A DNA stretch of 13,573 nucleotides. Origin: CAZDBA01 sp964503615. GTDB taxonomy: Bacteria > Planctomycetota > Planctomycetia > Pirellulales > Pirellulaceae. Below, piece by piece: positions 1 through 6,026 of the stretch. The number at the start of each line of letters is the position of its first letter. The first letter of the stretch is position 1. The notes below the pieces were generated by a model. It searched no databases. It was not told where the DNA came from and was given only the letters and a program-made list of their open reading frames with translations. Location: the NCBI GenBank assembly GCA_964503615.1, contig CAZDBA010000131.1, positions 1 through 13,573 of the forward strand, read 5' to 3'. The position numbers and the translations under genes are program-made.

Positions 1-310
1 CCGCTGGCCCGCGCGCGTCTCGGTAACGGTTGTGTTTCATGCGGTTGAGCGTGTAGGCCATCAGCACTTGTTCAGAAGGTGAGAGTTGCCTTTCGAACAA
101 CGCCTCAGAGCCTTCACGGTTCTCAGTATTCTTGTCCCACATATCGACCAGCAACTTCAAAGTTACCGGGTCTGGATCAGAAGCTGCGTGCGTAAAGTTT
201 TCGCCAACGCATGCAGCACTAAAGGAAGCCCCAGAGAGTTCTGGCAGAACAAAATTAAGTGGCGCCAGAAAGACAAGGGTACAGCAAAAGAGAATTTTCG
301 TCTGCAACAT
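1..310 (-). CDS. Exported protein of unknown function, N-terminal part (runs off left edge)
   Basis: This reading frame is open on the minus strand from an ATG at 308-310 to the window edge, giving about 103 residues with no stop. The N-terminus (MLQTKILFCCTLVFLAPLNF) has a lysine followed by a long hydrophobic run, so it is probably a Sec signal peptide ending near residues 28-33. A Cys lies at about residue 35, but the residues before it do not form a convincing lipobox. The mature part begins acidic and becomes helix-like, with a segment reading LSPSEQVLMAYTLNRMKHNR followed by RYRDAR, which would suit a TPR-like or other alpha-helical scaffold. I do not recognise the family. Upstream there is only a weak purine-rich ribosome site (GGTAAGG), plus a promoter candidate at 393-421. 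The plus-strand frames over this stretch are its antisense shadows. Confidence 0.6.
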   Translation of the reverse strand, partial: MLQTKILFCCTLVFLAPLNFVLPELSGASFSAACVGENFTHAASDPDPVTLKLLVDMWDKNTENREGSEALFERQLSPSEQVLMAYTLNRMKHNRYRDARGPA

Positions 311-392
311 TAGAACGCCTTACCAAGAAGAACACCGACCACGCGAAGACGGAGCGGTGATCTATTGATTTGCCCAACCCCTTCGCACCTCA

Positions 393-421
393 ATCGTATC
401 TGGTTGCAGCGACGGGTTCAA
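393..421 (-). promoter_or_regulatory. Predicted sigma-70-type promoter for the exported-protein gene
   Basis: Read on the minus strand, TTGAAC (416-421) and TACGAT (393-398) are separated by exactly 17 bases. Each hexamer matches the consensus at four of six positions. The site lies about 80 bases upstream of the ATG at 310 and downstream of the terminator of the neighbouring gene, which is where a promoter is needed. This is a pattern match only. Confidence 0.3.
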
Positions 422-431
422 GTTTTCGAGG

Positions 432-466
432 GGGTAAGAGACGGGTGAAGGTCTCTGTCCCTTACC
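432..466. other. Imperfect stem-loop in the gap between two minus-strand genes
   Basis: AGAGAC (437-442) pairs with GTCTCT (451-456) around an 8-base loop. GGTA (433-436) can extend the stem by pairing with TACC (463-466) across a bulge. There is no adjacent T run, so it is not an obvious intrinsic terminator. It lies just upstream of the predicted promoter at 393-421 and could be an operator, a 3' processing hairpin or a dispersed repeat copy. Confidence 0.4.
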
Positions 467-492
467 GCTAACGCAGTTTGCGCAGTTAGTGC

Positions 493-523
493 AAAAAAAT
501 ACCCGAATGCGAAACACTCGGGT
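493..523 (-). terminator. Intrinsic terminator of the cation efflux gene
   Basis: On the minus strand a 9-base-pair stem (ACCCGAGTG with CATTCGGGT, one G-U pair) closes a 5-base loop and is followed, after one A, by seven T residues (493-499). It lies about 20 bases past the stop codon at 544-546. Stem, short loop and T tract together make a standard Rho-independent terminator for the gene at 544-1563. Confidence 0.85.
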
Positions 524-543
524 TGAGAACTGTAAACGGCGAT

Positions 544-1563
544 TTAGTCCGCTTCGAAGTCCATGTGCCTTGCTTGTGGGACTTGAGCCTGAATCTTTTT
601 CTCGATCGAGTCGATTTCGTCGGCCAGTAACTCCACAACATCGTCAGCGAACTCTTTGGCGAACGATTTAAAGTGATCAAACGTTTCGATTTTTTCGTAG
701 GCGGCAGGAAGACCAGCAGCAAGCTTTTCCGCTAGAACCTCGCCATCAAAGCGAAGATCCGCCTTAATGCGATACGTTTCGGTGTCCATGATTCGCGTCT
801 TCATATCAACGATCTCTTCAACCGCTGGATTTTCATGAATGATCTTTTCGACCTGTTCTCGAATGTGAACGGGAACACTTGTTCCGATCAAAAGGCTGCT
901 GTTTCGCCACACCAACCATATCGCTACACCGCCCAGCAATAGACCGATCATGATCGACGCAATCGGATCGATAAATGGGTTGCCCGTGATTTGATAGGCA
1001 ATGATCGCAACCATCGCGATGATGACACCCAAGCAAGCTGCGGTGTCTTCGAGAACGACAGCGACTACGGCCGGGTCGGCGTCGTTCAGCAGGAATTTCA
1101 TCAGCGGCTTGCCGGCCGCTTGGGCCCTGGCACTTTTTACCGCGATCCAAAGCACATACCCTTCCAGGATCAATGAAAAAATCAAAACACCGACCGCCCA
1201 GTTGAGATGCTCCATCTTGTGAGCATCCTCGCCATGGTGTTGCAATTGATGGATTAGTGATTCGATGCCGTGATACATCGTCACGCCACAGCCCAGGAAG
1301 AAAATACCGACCGCAGAAATCAACGCCCAGATATACCGCTCGGCCATATAGCCATAGGCGTGATCTTCGTCCGGTCTTTTGTCAGAGCGGACGATTCCAA
1401 TCATCAGGAGAATCTGATTCAGTACATCAGCCAGCGTGTGAATGCCTTCGGACAGCATCGAGCTGGCACCGGTGAAAACGAAAGCAGTAAATTTGGCAAT
1501 CATCACCAGAGTGTTGCCAACAATCGCAGCAAAAACAGCCGTTTTAGATCCAGATGCAGCCAT
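544..1563 (-). CDS. Cation diffusion facilitator transporter, ZnT9-like branch
   Basis: This 339-residue inner-membrane protein probably exports a divalent metal such as Zn, Mn or Fe by proton antiport. Six hydrophobic segments are visible at about residues 8-31, 34-58, 76-100, 120-145, 163-193 and 195-226. They are followed by a cytoplasmic C-terminal domain (227-339) with the MKTRIMDTETYRIKADLRF pattern of CDF dimerisation domains. Helix 2 has the metal-site His42-x3-Asp46 in SEGIHTLADVLNQ, and the conserved loop HAYGYMAERYIWAL follows. Helix 5 reads VVLEDTAACLG: Asp173 is kept, but the usual His four residues before it is Val, and Glu172 precedes the Asp. I associate this EDTAA-LG pattern with the ZnT9/SLC30A9-like branch. 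The loop at 98-119 holds six His. No Shine-Dalgarno site is visible before the ATG. A terminator follows directly. The family is secure; the metal is not predictable. Confidence 0.9.
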   Translation of the reverse strand: MAASGSKTAVFAAIVGNTLVMIAKFTAFVFTGASSMLSEGIHTLADVLNQILLMIGIVRSDKRPDEDHAYGYMAERYIWALISAVGIFFLGCGVTMYHGIESLIHQLQHHGEDAHKMEHLNWAVGVLIFSLILEGYVLWIAVKSARAQAAGKPLMKFLLNDADPAVVAVVLEDTAACLGVIIAMVAIIAYQITGNPFIDPIASIMIGLLLGGVAIWLVWRNSSLLIGTSVPVHIREQVEKIIHENPAVEEIVDMKTRIMDTETYRIKADLRFDGEVLAEKLAAGLPAAYEKIETFDHFKSFAKEFADDVVELLADEIDSIEKKIQAQVPQARHMDFEAD

Positions 1564-1774
1564 GCTTTAATTCATTGAAAGGGGAAGGAGATAGCAATCA
1601 AAGGCAGGTATTGTAGAAAGATTCTGCCAATCGGCGAACCGGTTTGATGCTGGCACTTTTGAGAATTTTGAGAAGAGTCTGATCAGCATTGACGCAAATT
1701 TGCAAACAAAACAAATTAACGATCTGCGCGACAGGATTTTGCGTACAAAACCAACCCATGGAATAGGGACCAAA
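1564..1774. promoter_or_regulatory. Divergent intergenic region with weak promoter candidates
   Basis: This gap separates the minus-strand transporter from the plus-strand secreted protein, so it must hold promoters for both. On the minus strand a TACAAT -10-like hexamer (1610-1615) has no good -35 partner. On the plus strand TTGACG (1689-1694) lacks a good -10 at 16-18 bases. A 10-base perfect palindrome GCAAATTTGC lies at 1694-1703 and could be an operator half-site. A purine-rich stretch at 1579-1590 resembles a ribosome site but has no start codon in range. Confidence 0.3.
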
Positions 1775-4018
1775 ATGCGATCTTTTGCGAATTTTCAGCT
1801 AAACACACGTATCTACTTTACAATTCTTGCGGCAGCCTTGCTGTTTTGCACTCTGCCAACCACCACGTTCGGCCAAGGCGATCCGTTCAATGGATCATCT
1901 AGCCCGGCATTTCGAGCGCCGCAACAGCCAGGTGTTTCTGCGGGATCGGAAAGCCGCGTTCCACCGATTCAGTTCAACGATTTGCGTTCCACGTTTCCTG
2001 TTAACTCCGATCGCCCACCAGTTCGCGGGGATGGGGAGCAAAGGTCGATTCTTCAGGTCGGGCGAGGTGCTCCTGAGACCAACCCGCAAGTGTTTGCGGG
2101 TAGTCCAAGAGACTTTCCTCCAGTGGGTCAACCGGCCCAGCCAGTCCGTGACTTCAACACGACTAATAACTCGATGGAATTTCAGGCCCAAAGTACTGCT
2201 GATTCGGCGCCTCAAGTATCAGCCGAAGCGTTCAATTTTTCTGATCGCTTGCCCCACGAAGACGGTATGATTCGCCAAGCCTCAGCCACTGAGCCAGTAC
2301 AGGATTCAGATGAACCGATCGCCATGGGTACTCAGCCGATTGGAACAGTTCCATTCGAAACCAGTCCCAGTGGGACGTTAACCACCCAGCAATCGGGCGG
2401 TGGGTTTCAGCAATCATCTGGTGGCGGAGTTCAACAACCTGGCCGTGGATTCCAACAACGACCAGCTGGTGGTTTCCAGCAAGGGGGCCGCAGTGAATTT
2501 CGAAGCCCACCCGGAGGAGGCCAAAGACAAGGAGGCCAAAGACAAGGAGGCAGGCGCGGGCCGGGACCAGCAGGCACTCAAGGATTCGGCGATCAGCCAG
2601 GCGCGGGCGGACAAGTCAATGGAGGAACTAGCCAGCAACAGCCACAACGACAGTTACAAACAGCACAGCAAAACTCTGGGCTAGGTGCACCCGGTCAACC
2701 GATCCGCAAACAACCTGTTAGCCGAGAAGTGATCGACACCGAGCAACCGGCTTCGGGCAATTCAACTGTCAATCCGTTTTCGAACCAAGCAAGTCAGTTG
2801 GGAAGCCCTGCAAACCAGTTGTCAAACCCAGCCAACTCAGCTAACTCTGGAAATTTCGGACGCAACCCAAACCAGAATCAGAGATTCAACCAAGCTGGAA
2901 ATTCAGCTGCGCAGCCCCCTGTTGCCAACCAGAACAATCGAGTCGGTGGTTCCAACAACAATGGAACCCGTCGAACACAAGCGAATCCGGTTCGAGCGAG
3001 AAACGCCAGTAGTTCAACAACGGTTCCGCCAAACACCTCAGCCGCGACCGCTTTGTTGAAGCCTTACTCGCTGGACCTCGCACCCCAGCCTTTGCCAGGT
3101 ACACCTGTTTCGATGCAGCAAATGCTGCAGTCGACCTCCAATCAAAATCGAGCCCAGATGGTTGGCTACTACTGGGCGACCTATCGCGATTGGTGCAAAC
3201 TGCACTGCAGTGCAAACTACTTTAAAGCACTGAAAAAACTCAACGGAGCCAATCAGATCGACAATGCTCTGTTGGCTACTGCAAAGTCTGCGGCACAAAA
3301 CGAAATGTTGGCTGCTGAGATTCAGCTTTCCAAGTCCCAATCGCAACTGCAAAGGTTTATCCCAAACGGACAAGCTCAGCCTGTGTTGCCGTTGCCGTCC
3401 GATGTTCCCTATACGACCAACTACACAACTCACTATGAGTATTTTTCTGCGAACCGTGTTTTATCCAGTGACATTCGCAACATTGCCGTGAGCCTTCCCA
3501 AAATGTTGGAGTTGGTAACAAAAAAAGCGGACACGGTGCGTGCAAGCGAGTCTGCTTTGAACCAGACTCAAGGCCGTGGGCAGATGACTCAGTCGCTACA
3601 GGCGGCTAAGATGTGGAACGAAGCGAACAAGGCGTTTATCGATTCAGTAATCGACTACAACCGCTCGATCGCCGCCTACTCTTTGAACGTCATGAGTCCC
3701 TACAAGCCTATCGACCAAGTCGCCTCTGCATTGATCGGAACGCCAAAGTCGAATTCGACGAACCAAAATCGACAAGGCCAAGGCGACCGTCAAGCGACTT
3801 TGCCTGGATTCCAACAGGGACGCACAGGCCCAGGCCCCGACAATGGTCCCGCCCCCAATGGTAGCGCAACGAGCCCACCTCAATATCGCTCAGCCAACCA
3901 GAGCTTTTCGGAATACCCACAAACGCCTGTTGGCAATCCCGGTTTCCAAACCCAGCCCAGTTCGCAGGGAGCGCCGGCCAGCTTTGGCAGAGGATTTGGC
4001 GAAGGGTTCAGAAGATAG
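1775..4018 (+). CDS. Secreted Gln/Gly/Asn-rich low-complexity protein with helical C-terminal domain
   Basis: I prefer the ATG at 1775 to the in-frame ATG at 1700. It is preceded by AGGGA at suitable spacing, and it begins a typical signal peptide (RSFANFQLN, then TRIYFTILAAALLFCTLP, cleavage near TFGQ). The product is 747 residues. Residues ~30-200 are Pro/Ser/Gln-rich. Residues ~200-420 are disordered-looking, with GGGFQQ-type repeats, GGQRQ repeats and Asn/Ser-rich blocks. Residues ~420-650 form a more complex helical domain containing YYWATYRDWCKLHCSANYF (a Cys474-x3-Cys478 pair), a long Gln/Ser/Ala helix, and AFIDSVIDYNRSIAAYSLNV. The last ~100 residues return to Gln/Pro/Gly. The helical part recalls the coiled-coil pattern of TolC-like proteins, but I cannot assign it. 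Its role may be cell-surface or envelope structural. Function unknown; coding is certain. Confidence 0.85.
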   Translation: MRSFANFQLNTRIYFTILAAALLFCTLPTTTFGQGDPFNGSSSPAFRAPQQPGVSAGSESRVPPIQFNDLRSTFPVNSDRPPVRGDGEQRSILQVGRGAPETNPQVFAGSPRDFPPVGQPAQPVRDFNTTNNSMEFQAQSTADSAPQVSAEAFNFSDRLPHEDGMIRQASATEPVQDSDEPIAMGTQPIGTVPFETSPSGTLTTQQSGGGFQQSSGGGVQQPGRGFQQRPAGGFQQGGRSEFRSPPGGGQRQGGQRQGGRRGPGPAGTQGFGDQPGAGGQVNGGTSQQQPQRQLQTAQQNSGLGAPGQPIRKQPVSREVIDTEQPASGNSTVNPFSNQASQLGSPANQLSNPANSANSGNFGRNPNQNQRFNQAGNSAAQPPVANQNNRVGGSNNNGTRRTQANPVRARNASSSTTVPPNTSAATALLKPYSLDLAPQPLPGTPVSMQQMLQSTSNQNRAQMVGYYWATYRDWCKLHCSANYFKALKKLNGANQIDNALLATAKSAAQNEMLAAEIQLSKSQSQLQRFIPNGQAQPVLPLPSDVPYTTNYTTHYEYFSANRVLSSDIRNIAVSLPKMLELVTKKADTVRASESALNQTQGRGQMTQSLQAAKMWNEANKAFIDSVIDYNRSIAAYSLNVMSPYKPIDQVASALIGTPKSNSTNQNRQGQGDRQATLPGFQQGRTGPGPDNGPAPNGSATSPPQYRSANQSFSEYPQTPVGNPGFQTQPSSQGAPASFGRGFGEGFRR
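2395..2490 (+). repeat. Degenerate GGGFQQ-type peptide repeats
   Basis: Within the secreted low-complexity protein, four imperfect copies of a Gly-Gly-Gly-Phe/Val-Gln-Gln unit occur in close succession (GGGFQQ, GGGVQQ, GRGFQQ, GGFQQ). They are spaced by three to five Ser/Pro/Arg/Gln residues. The aromatic and Gly/Gln spacing is of the kind seen in self-associating disordered segments. Confidence 0.6.
2516..2551 (+). repeat. 15-base tandem repeat encoding GGQRQ
   Basis: The 15-mer GGAGGCCAAAGACAA occurs twice without change (2516-2530 and 2531-2545), followed by a partial third copy (GGAGGC). It encodes Gly-Gly-Gln-Arg-Gln units inside the disordered region and keeps the frame. Perfect identity of the units implies recent duplication by slippage and likely length variation between strains. 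Confidence 0.85.
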
Positions 4019-4133
4019 GACAAGCCCGACCGAAACGATGGCTTCCCTGTTTTGAGCCGTTTGTTGAAATAGGTGCAGTTTATTCTGATGTGGGATGTTA
4101 TTCTTGTGGTTGAATAAACCGAAAAGGATAACT

Positions 4134-5663
4134 ATGTCATCACCATTGGTCGGTAGGGCTCGTTTGTTTGCTGCCTTGGTCGTCATCGCATTTGGCTTTG
4201 GGACAGCAGAAGTTTTAGCTTCGCAGTCCGGTGCTGATGGTCAGCCAAATATCTTGTTTATCTTTCTGGACGATCTTGGCTGGAAAGACACCGGCTATAT
4301 GGGCTCGGACTTTTACGAGACCCCTCATATCGACAAACTGGCTCGCGGTGGCATGGTCTTTACCGACGCCTACTCCTGCGCCGCCAATTGTGCGCCGGCG
4401 CGGGCTAGTCTTCTTTCAGGGCAGTACACTCCGCGCCATCAAATTTACAATGTGGGAACAAAGCCGCGAGGGAATTCTGCCCATCGCCGACTGCAACATG
4501 TTCCCGGCGTGAGCACGCTTGATCCCAGCATTAAAACGTGGGCTCACCAGTTGCAGGCAGCTGGCTATGAAACTGCGACGATGGGTAAGTGGCATTTGAG
4601 TGATGACCCGGTTCCATACGGCTTTGATGTCAATATAGGAGGGAGTCACAGTGGTGGGCCGCCAAAGGGTTATTACCCTCCTCATCCAAATGCACCCGGT
4701 CTGAAGGAATCGCCGCAAGGTGAGTTTCTTACAGATCGGCTTTGCAATGAAGCCTGTGAATTTATCAAGACGAATAAAGACAAACGGTGGATGCTGTACC
4801 TGACTTTGTTTGCAGTCCATACGCCGATTCAAGCAAAAAAAGAACTGGTTGAAAAATATGAGTCCAAGCAATCGGGTGAATTGCACAACCACGTCGCGAT
4901 GGCAACGATGATCCAAGCGGTGGATGATGGAGTCGGCAGGATTGTTGAGACTTTGGAGCTGCTCGAGCTTCGTGACGACACGGTGATCTTTTTCTATTCA
5001 GACAACGGTGGCTACGGTCCAGCAACCGACATGGATCCCCTCAAAGGTTACAAAGGAACCTACTACGAAGGCGGAATTCGTGTTCCCTTTTTCATCAATT
5101 GGCCGGGAGTTGTTCAGCCTGAGCAAACGAATAAAGAACCGATCATTGGTGTCGATATCTATCCGACGTTGTGTGAGATCGCTGGTGCATCTTTGCCAGA
5201 AAACCAAGTCGTTGATGGCGTCAGTTTGATTCCATTGTTCAAAGGTGAAGTGGAAGACTTGAACCACGACGGTCAACCACGCACATTGTATTGGCACTTC
5301 CCAGCTTACTTGCAATCGTACCAGCGTGTTCATGATGAACAGCGTGATCCTCTGTTTCGATCCCGCCCATGTAGTGTAATAAGAAAGGGCAAATGGAAAC
5401 TGATTCAGTTTTTCGAATCAGGCGACGTTGAGCTGTACGATCTGAGTCAGGATCTGTCTGAGACAAACGATGTTGCAGCCGACAACCTTTCCGTAATGCA
5501 AACTATGCAGTCAGAGCTTCGAGACTGGCAGACTAAAACCAACGCCACAATCCCAGCAACCACCAATCCCGATTTTGACGAAGCCGCAGAAGCCGCCGCG
5601 ATCAAAAAACTGAAGTCGAAATCCAACGGCAATCGCAAGCCAGGGAAATCAAAATCGCGTTAA
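4134..5663 (+). CDS. Secreted sulfatase (formylglycine-dependent, arylsulfatase-type)
   Basis: This gene encodes a 509-residue sulfate-ester hydrolase. I chose the ATG at 4134 over the in-frame ATG at 4095 because AAAAGGA precedes it at good spacing and the product opens with a signal peptide (RARLFAALVVIAFGFGTAEVLAS). The sulfatase core is complete. PNILFIFLDDLGW carries the metal-binding Asp46/Asp47. The maturation motif Cys86-Ala-Pro-Ala-Arg90 followed by ASLLSG is where Cys becomes formylglycine. GKWHL (Lys152, His154), HTPIQAK (His229), FYSDNGG (Asp290, Asn291) and KGYKGTYYEGGIRVP (Lys307) complete the active site. The C-terminal subdomain (VIRKGKWKLI, ELYDL) is normal, and the last ~20 residues are Lys/Arg/Ser-rich. 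Its substrate cannot be read from sequence; planctomycete relatives mostly act on sulfated polysaccharides. No formylglycine-generating enzyme is encoded in the window. Confidence 0.95.
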   Translation: MSSPLVGRARLFAALVVIAFGFGTAEVLASQSGADGQPNILFIFLDDLGWKDTGYMGSDFYETPHIDKLARGGMVFTDAYSCAANCAPARASLLSGQYTPRHQIYNVGTKPRGNSAHRRLQHVPGVSTLDPSIKTWAHQLQAAGYETATMGKWHLSDDPVPYGFDVNIGGSHSGGPPKGYYPPHPNAPGLKESPQGEFLTDRLCNEACEFIKTNKDKRWMLYLTLFAVHTPIQAKKELVEKYESKQSGELHNHVAMATMIQAVDDGVGRIVETLELLELRDDTVIFFYSDNGGYGPATDMDPLKGYKGTYYEGGIRVPFFINWPGVVQPEQTNKEPIIGVDIYPTLCEIAGASLPENQVVDGVSLIPLFKGEVEDLNHDGQPRTLYWHFPAYLQSYQRVHDEQRDPLFRSRPCSVIRKGKWKLIQFFESGDVELYDLSQDLSETNDVAADNLSVMQTMQSELRDWQTKTNATIPATTNPDFDEAAEAAAIKKLKSKSNGNRKPGKSKSR

Positions 5664-5812
5664 TGCTTCACCAACCGAAACTCGAAAAGAACGTTTTCCT
5701 TGCGAGTGAATTCAGAGTGTTGAAAAAATCCATTCGCTCGAATTTAGTTTCTGAATTGTTGTCGAAGCGGGATTGGTCCTTTGCAGTTTCGGTTTACGCG
5801 GTAGTTGATTTG

Positions 5813-5851
5813 AACTAGATTCTTTAGACTAGTTGTCCGTCCAATCTAGTT
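5813..5851. repeat. Perfect 9-base inverted repeat
   Basis: AACTAGATT (5813-5821) and AATCTAGTT (5843-5851) are exact reverse complements separated by 21 bases. The spacer itself contains another CTAGT-type core (5829-5833). A third related CTAGATTC occurs at 5943-5950. This could be a transcript hairpin after the sulfatase gene or a paired protein-binding site. Confidence 0.55.
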
Positions 5852-5857
5852 GGCCGG

Positions 5858-5918
5858 TTTGTAGTATCGGCTTTGTAGTACCAACTTTAGCCGGAATTCC
5901 GCCTGCAGGCGGTACTAC
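5858..5918. repeat. Nested palindromic element, probable dispersed REP-like repeat
   Basis: Several perfect symmetries overlap. GTAGTACC (5875-5882) pairs with GGTACTAC (5911-5918). CGGAATTCCG (5892-5901) and CCGCCTGCAGGCGG (5899-5912) are self-complementary. CGGCT (5868-5872) pairs with AGCCG (5889-5893). TTTGTAGTA is directly repeated at 5858 and 5872. Such stacked symmetry in non-coding DNA is typical of repetitive extragenic palindromes, and similar GTAGTACC/CCGCC-GGCGG units are, from memory, frequent in planctomycete genomes. Copy number cannot be tested inside one window. Confidence 0.55.
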
Positions 5919-5965
5919 GAACTATTCAACTCGGATAGACCACTAGATTCAAAGCAAGATCTTTA

Positions 5966-6003
5966 CTCAAAAAAACTTTTGAGCTTTGCACTGTTCGCAA
6001 AGC
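5966..6003 (+). promoter_or_regulatory. Two tandem hairpins in the leader of the large redox gene
   Basis: CTCAAAA (5966-5972) pairs with TTTTGAG (5977-5983) over a 4-base loop. GCTTTGC (5983-5989) pairs with GCAAAGC (5997-6003) over a 7-base loop. Both stems are perfect and adjacent, sharing one base at 5983. They end 23 bases before the ATG at 6027, close to the ribosome site AGCAGG (6015-6020). They may control translation or mRNA stability if transcribed; the first could also act as a weak terminator of read-through. Confidence 0.45.
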
Positions 6004-6026
6004 CCGATTTCTGAAGCAGGAAACGA

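Larger units (their letters stand above)
5664..6026. other. 363-base non-coding gap with repeats and hairpins
   Basis: I see no convincing gene here on either strand. The gap contains, in order: a stem with one G-U pair (5703-5711 with 5732-5740); a perfect 9-base inverted repeat AACTAGATT/AATCTAGTT (5813-5821, 5843-5851); a nested palindromic repeat (5858-5918); and two tandem hairpins just before the next gene (5966-6003). It must include the end of the sulfatase transcript and probably the promoter of the large redox gene, but no clear -35/-10 pair stood out. Confidence 0.6.

Noticed and set aside
86..368. Two overlapping plus-strand frames at the left end
   Set aside because: They are antisense to the exported-protein gene starting at 310 on the minus strand, which has a signal peptide and better composition.
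1700..1774. Upstream ATG extension of the secreted low-complexity protein
   Set aside because: It would place 25 hydrophilic residues before an evident signal peptide; the ATG at 1775 has a ribosome site.
4095..4133. Upstream ATG extension of the sulfatase
   Set aside because: The internal ATG at 4134 has an AAAAGGA ribosome site and starts a normal signal peptide.
4416..4916. 166-codon minus-strand frame
   Set aside because: It lies wholly antisense to the sulfatase catalytic domain and has no recognisable motif.
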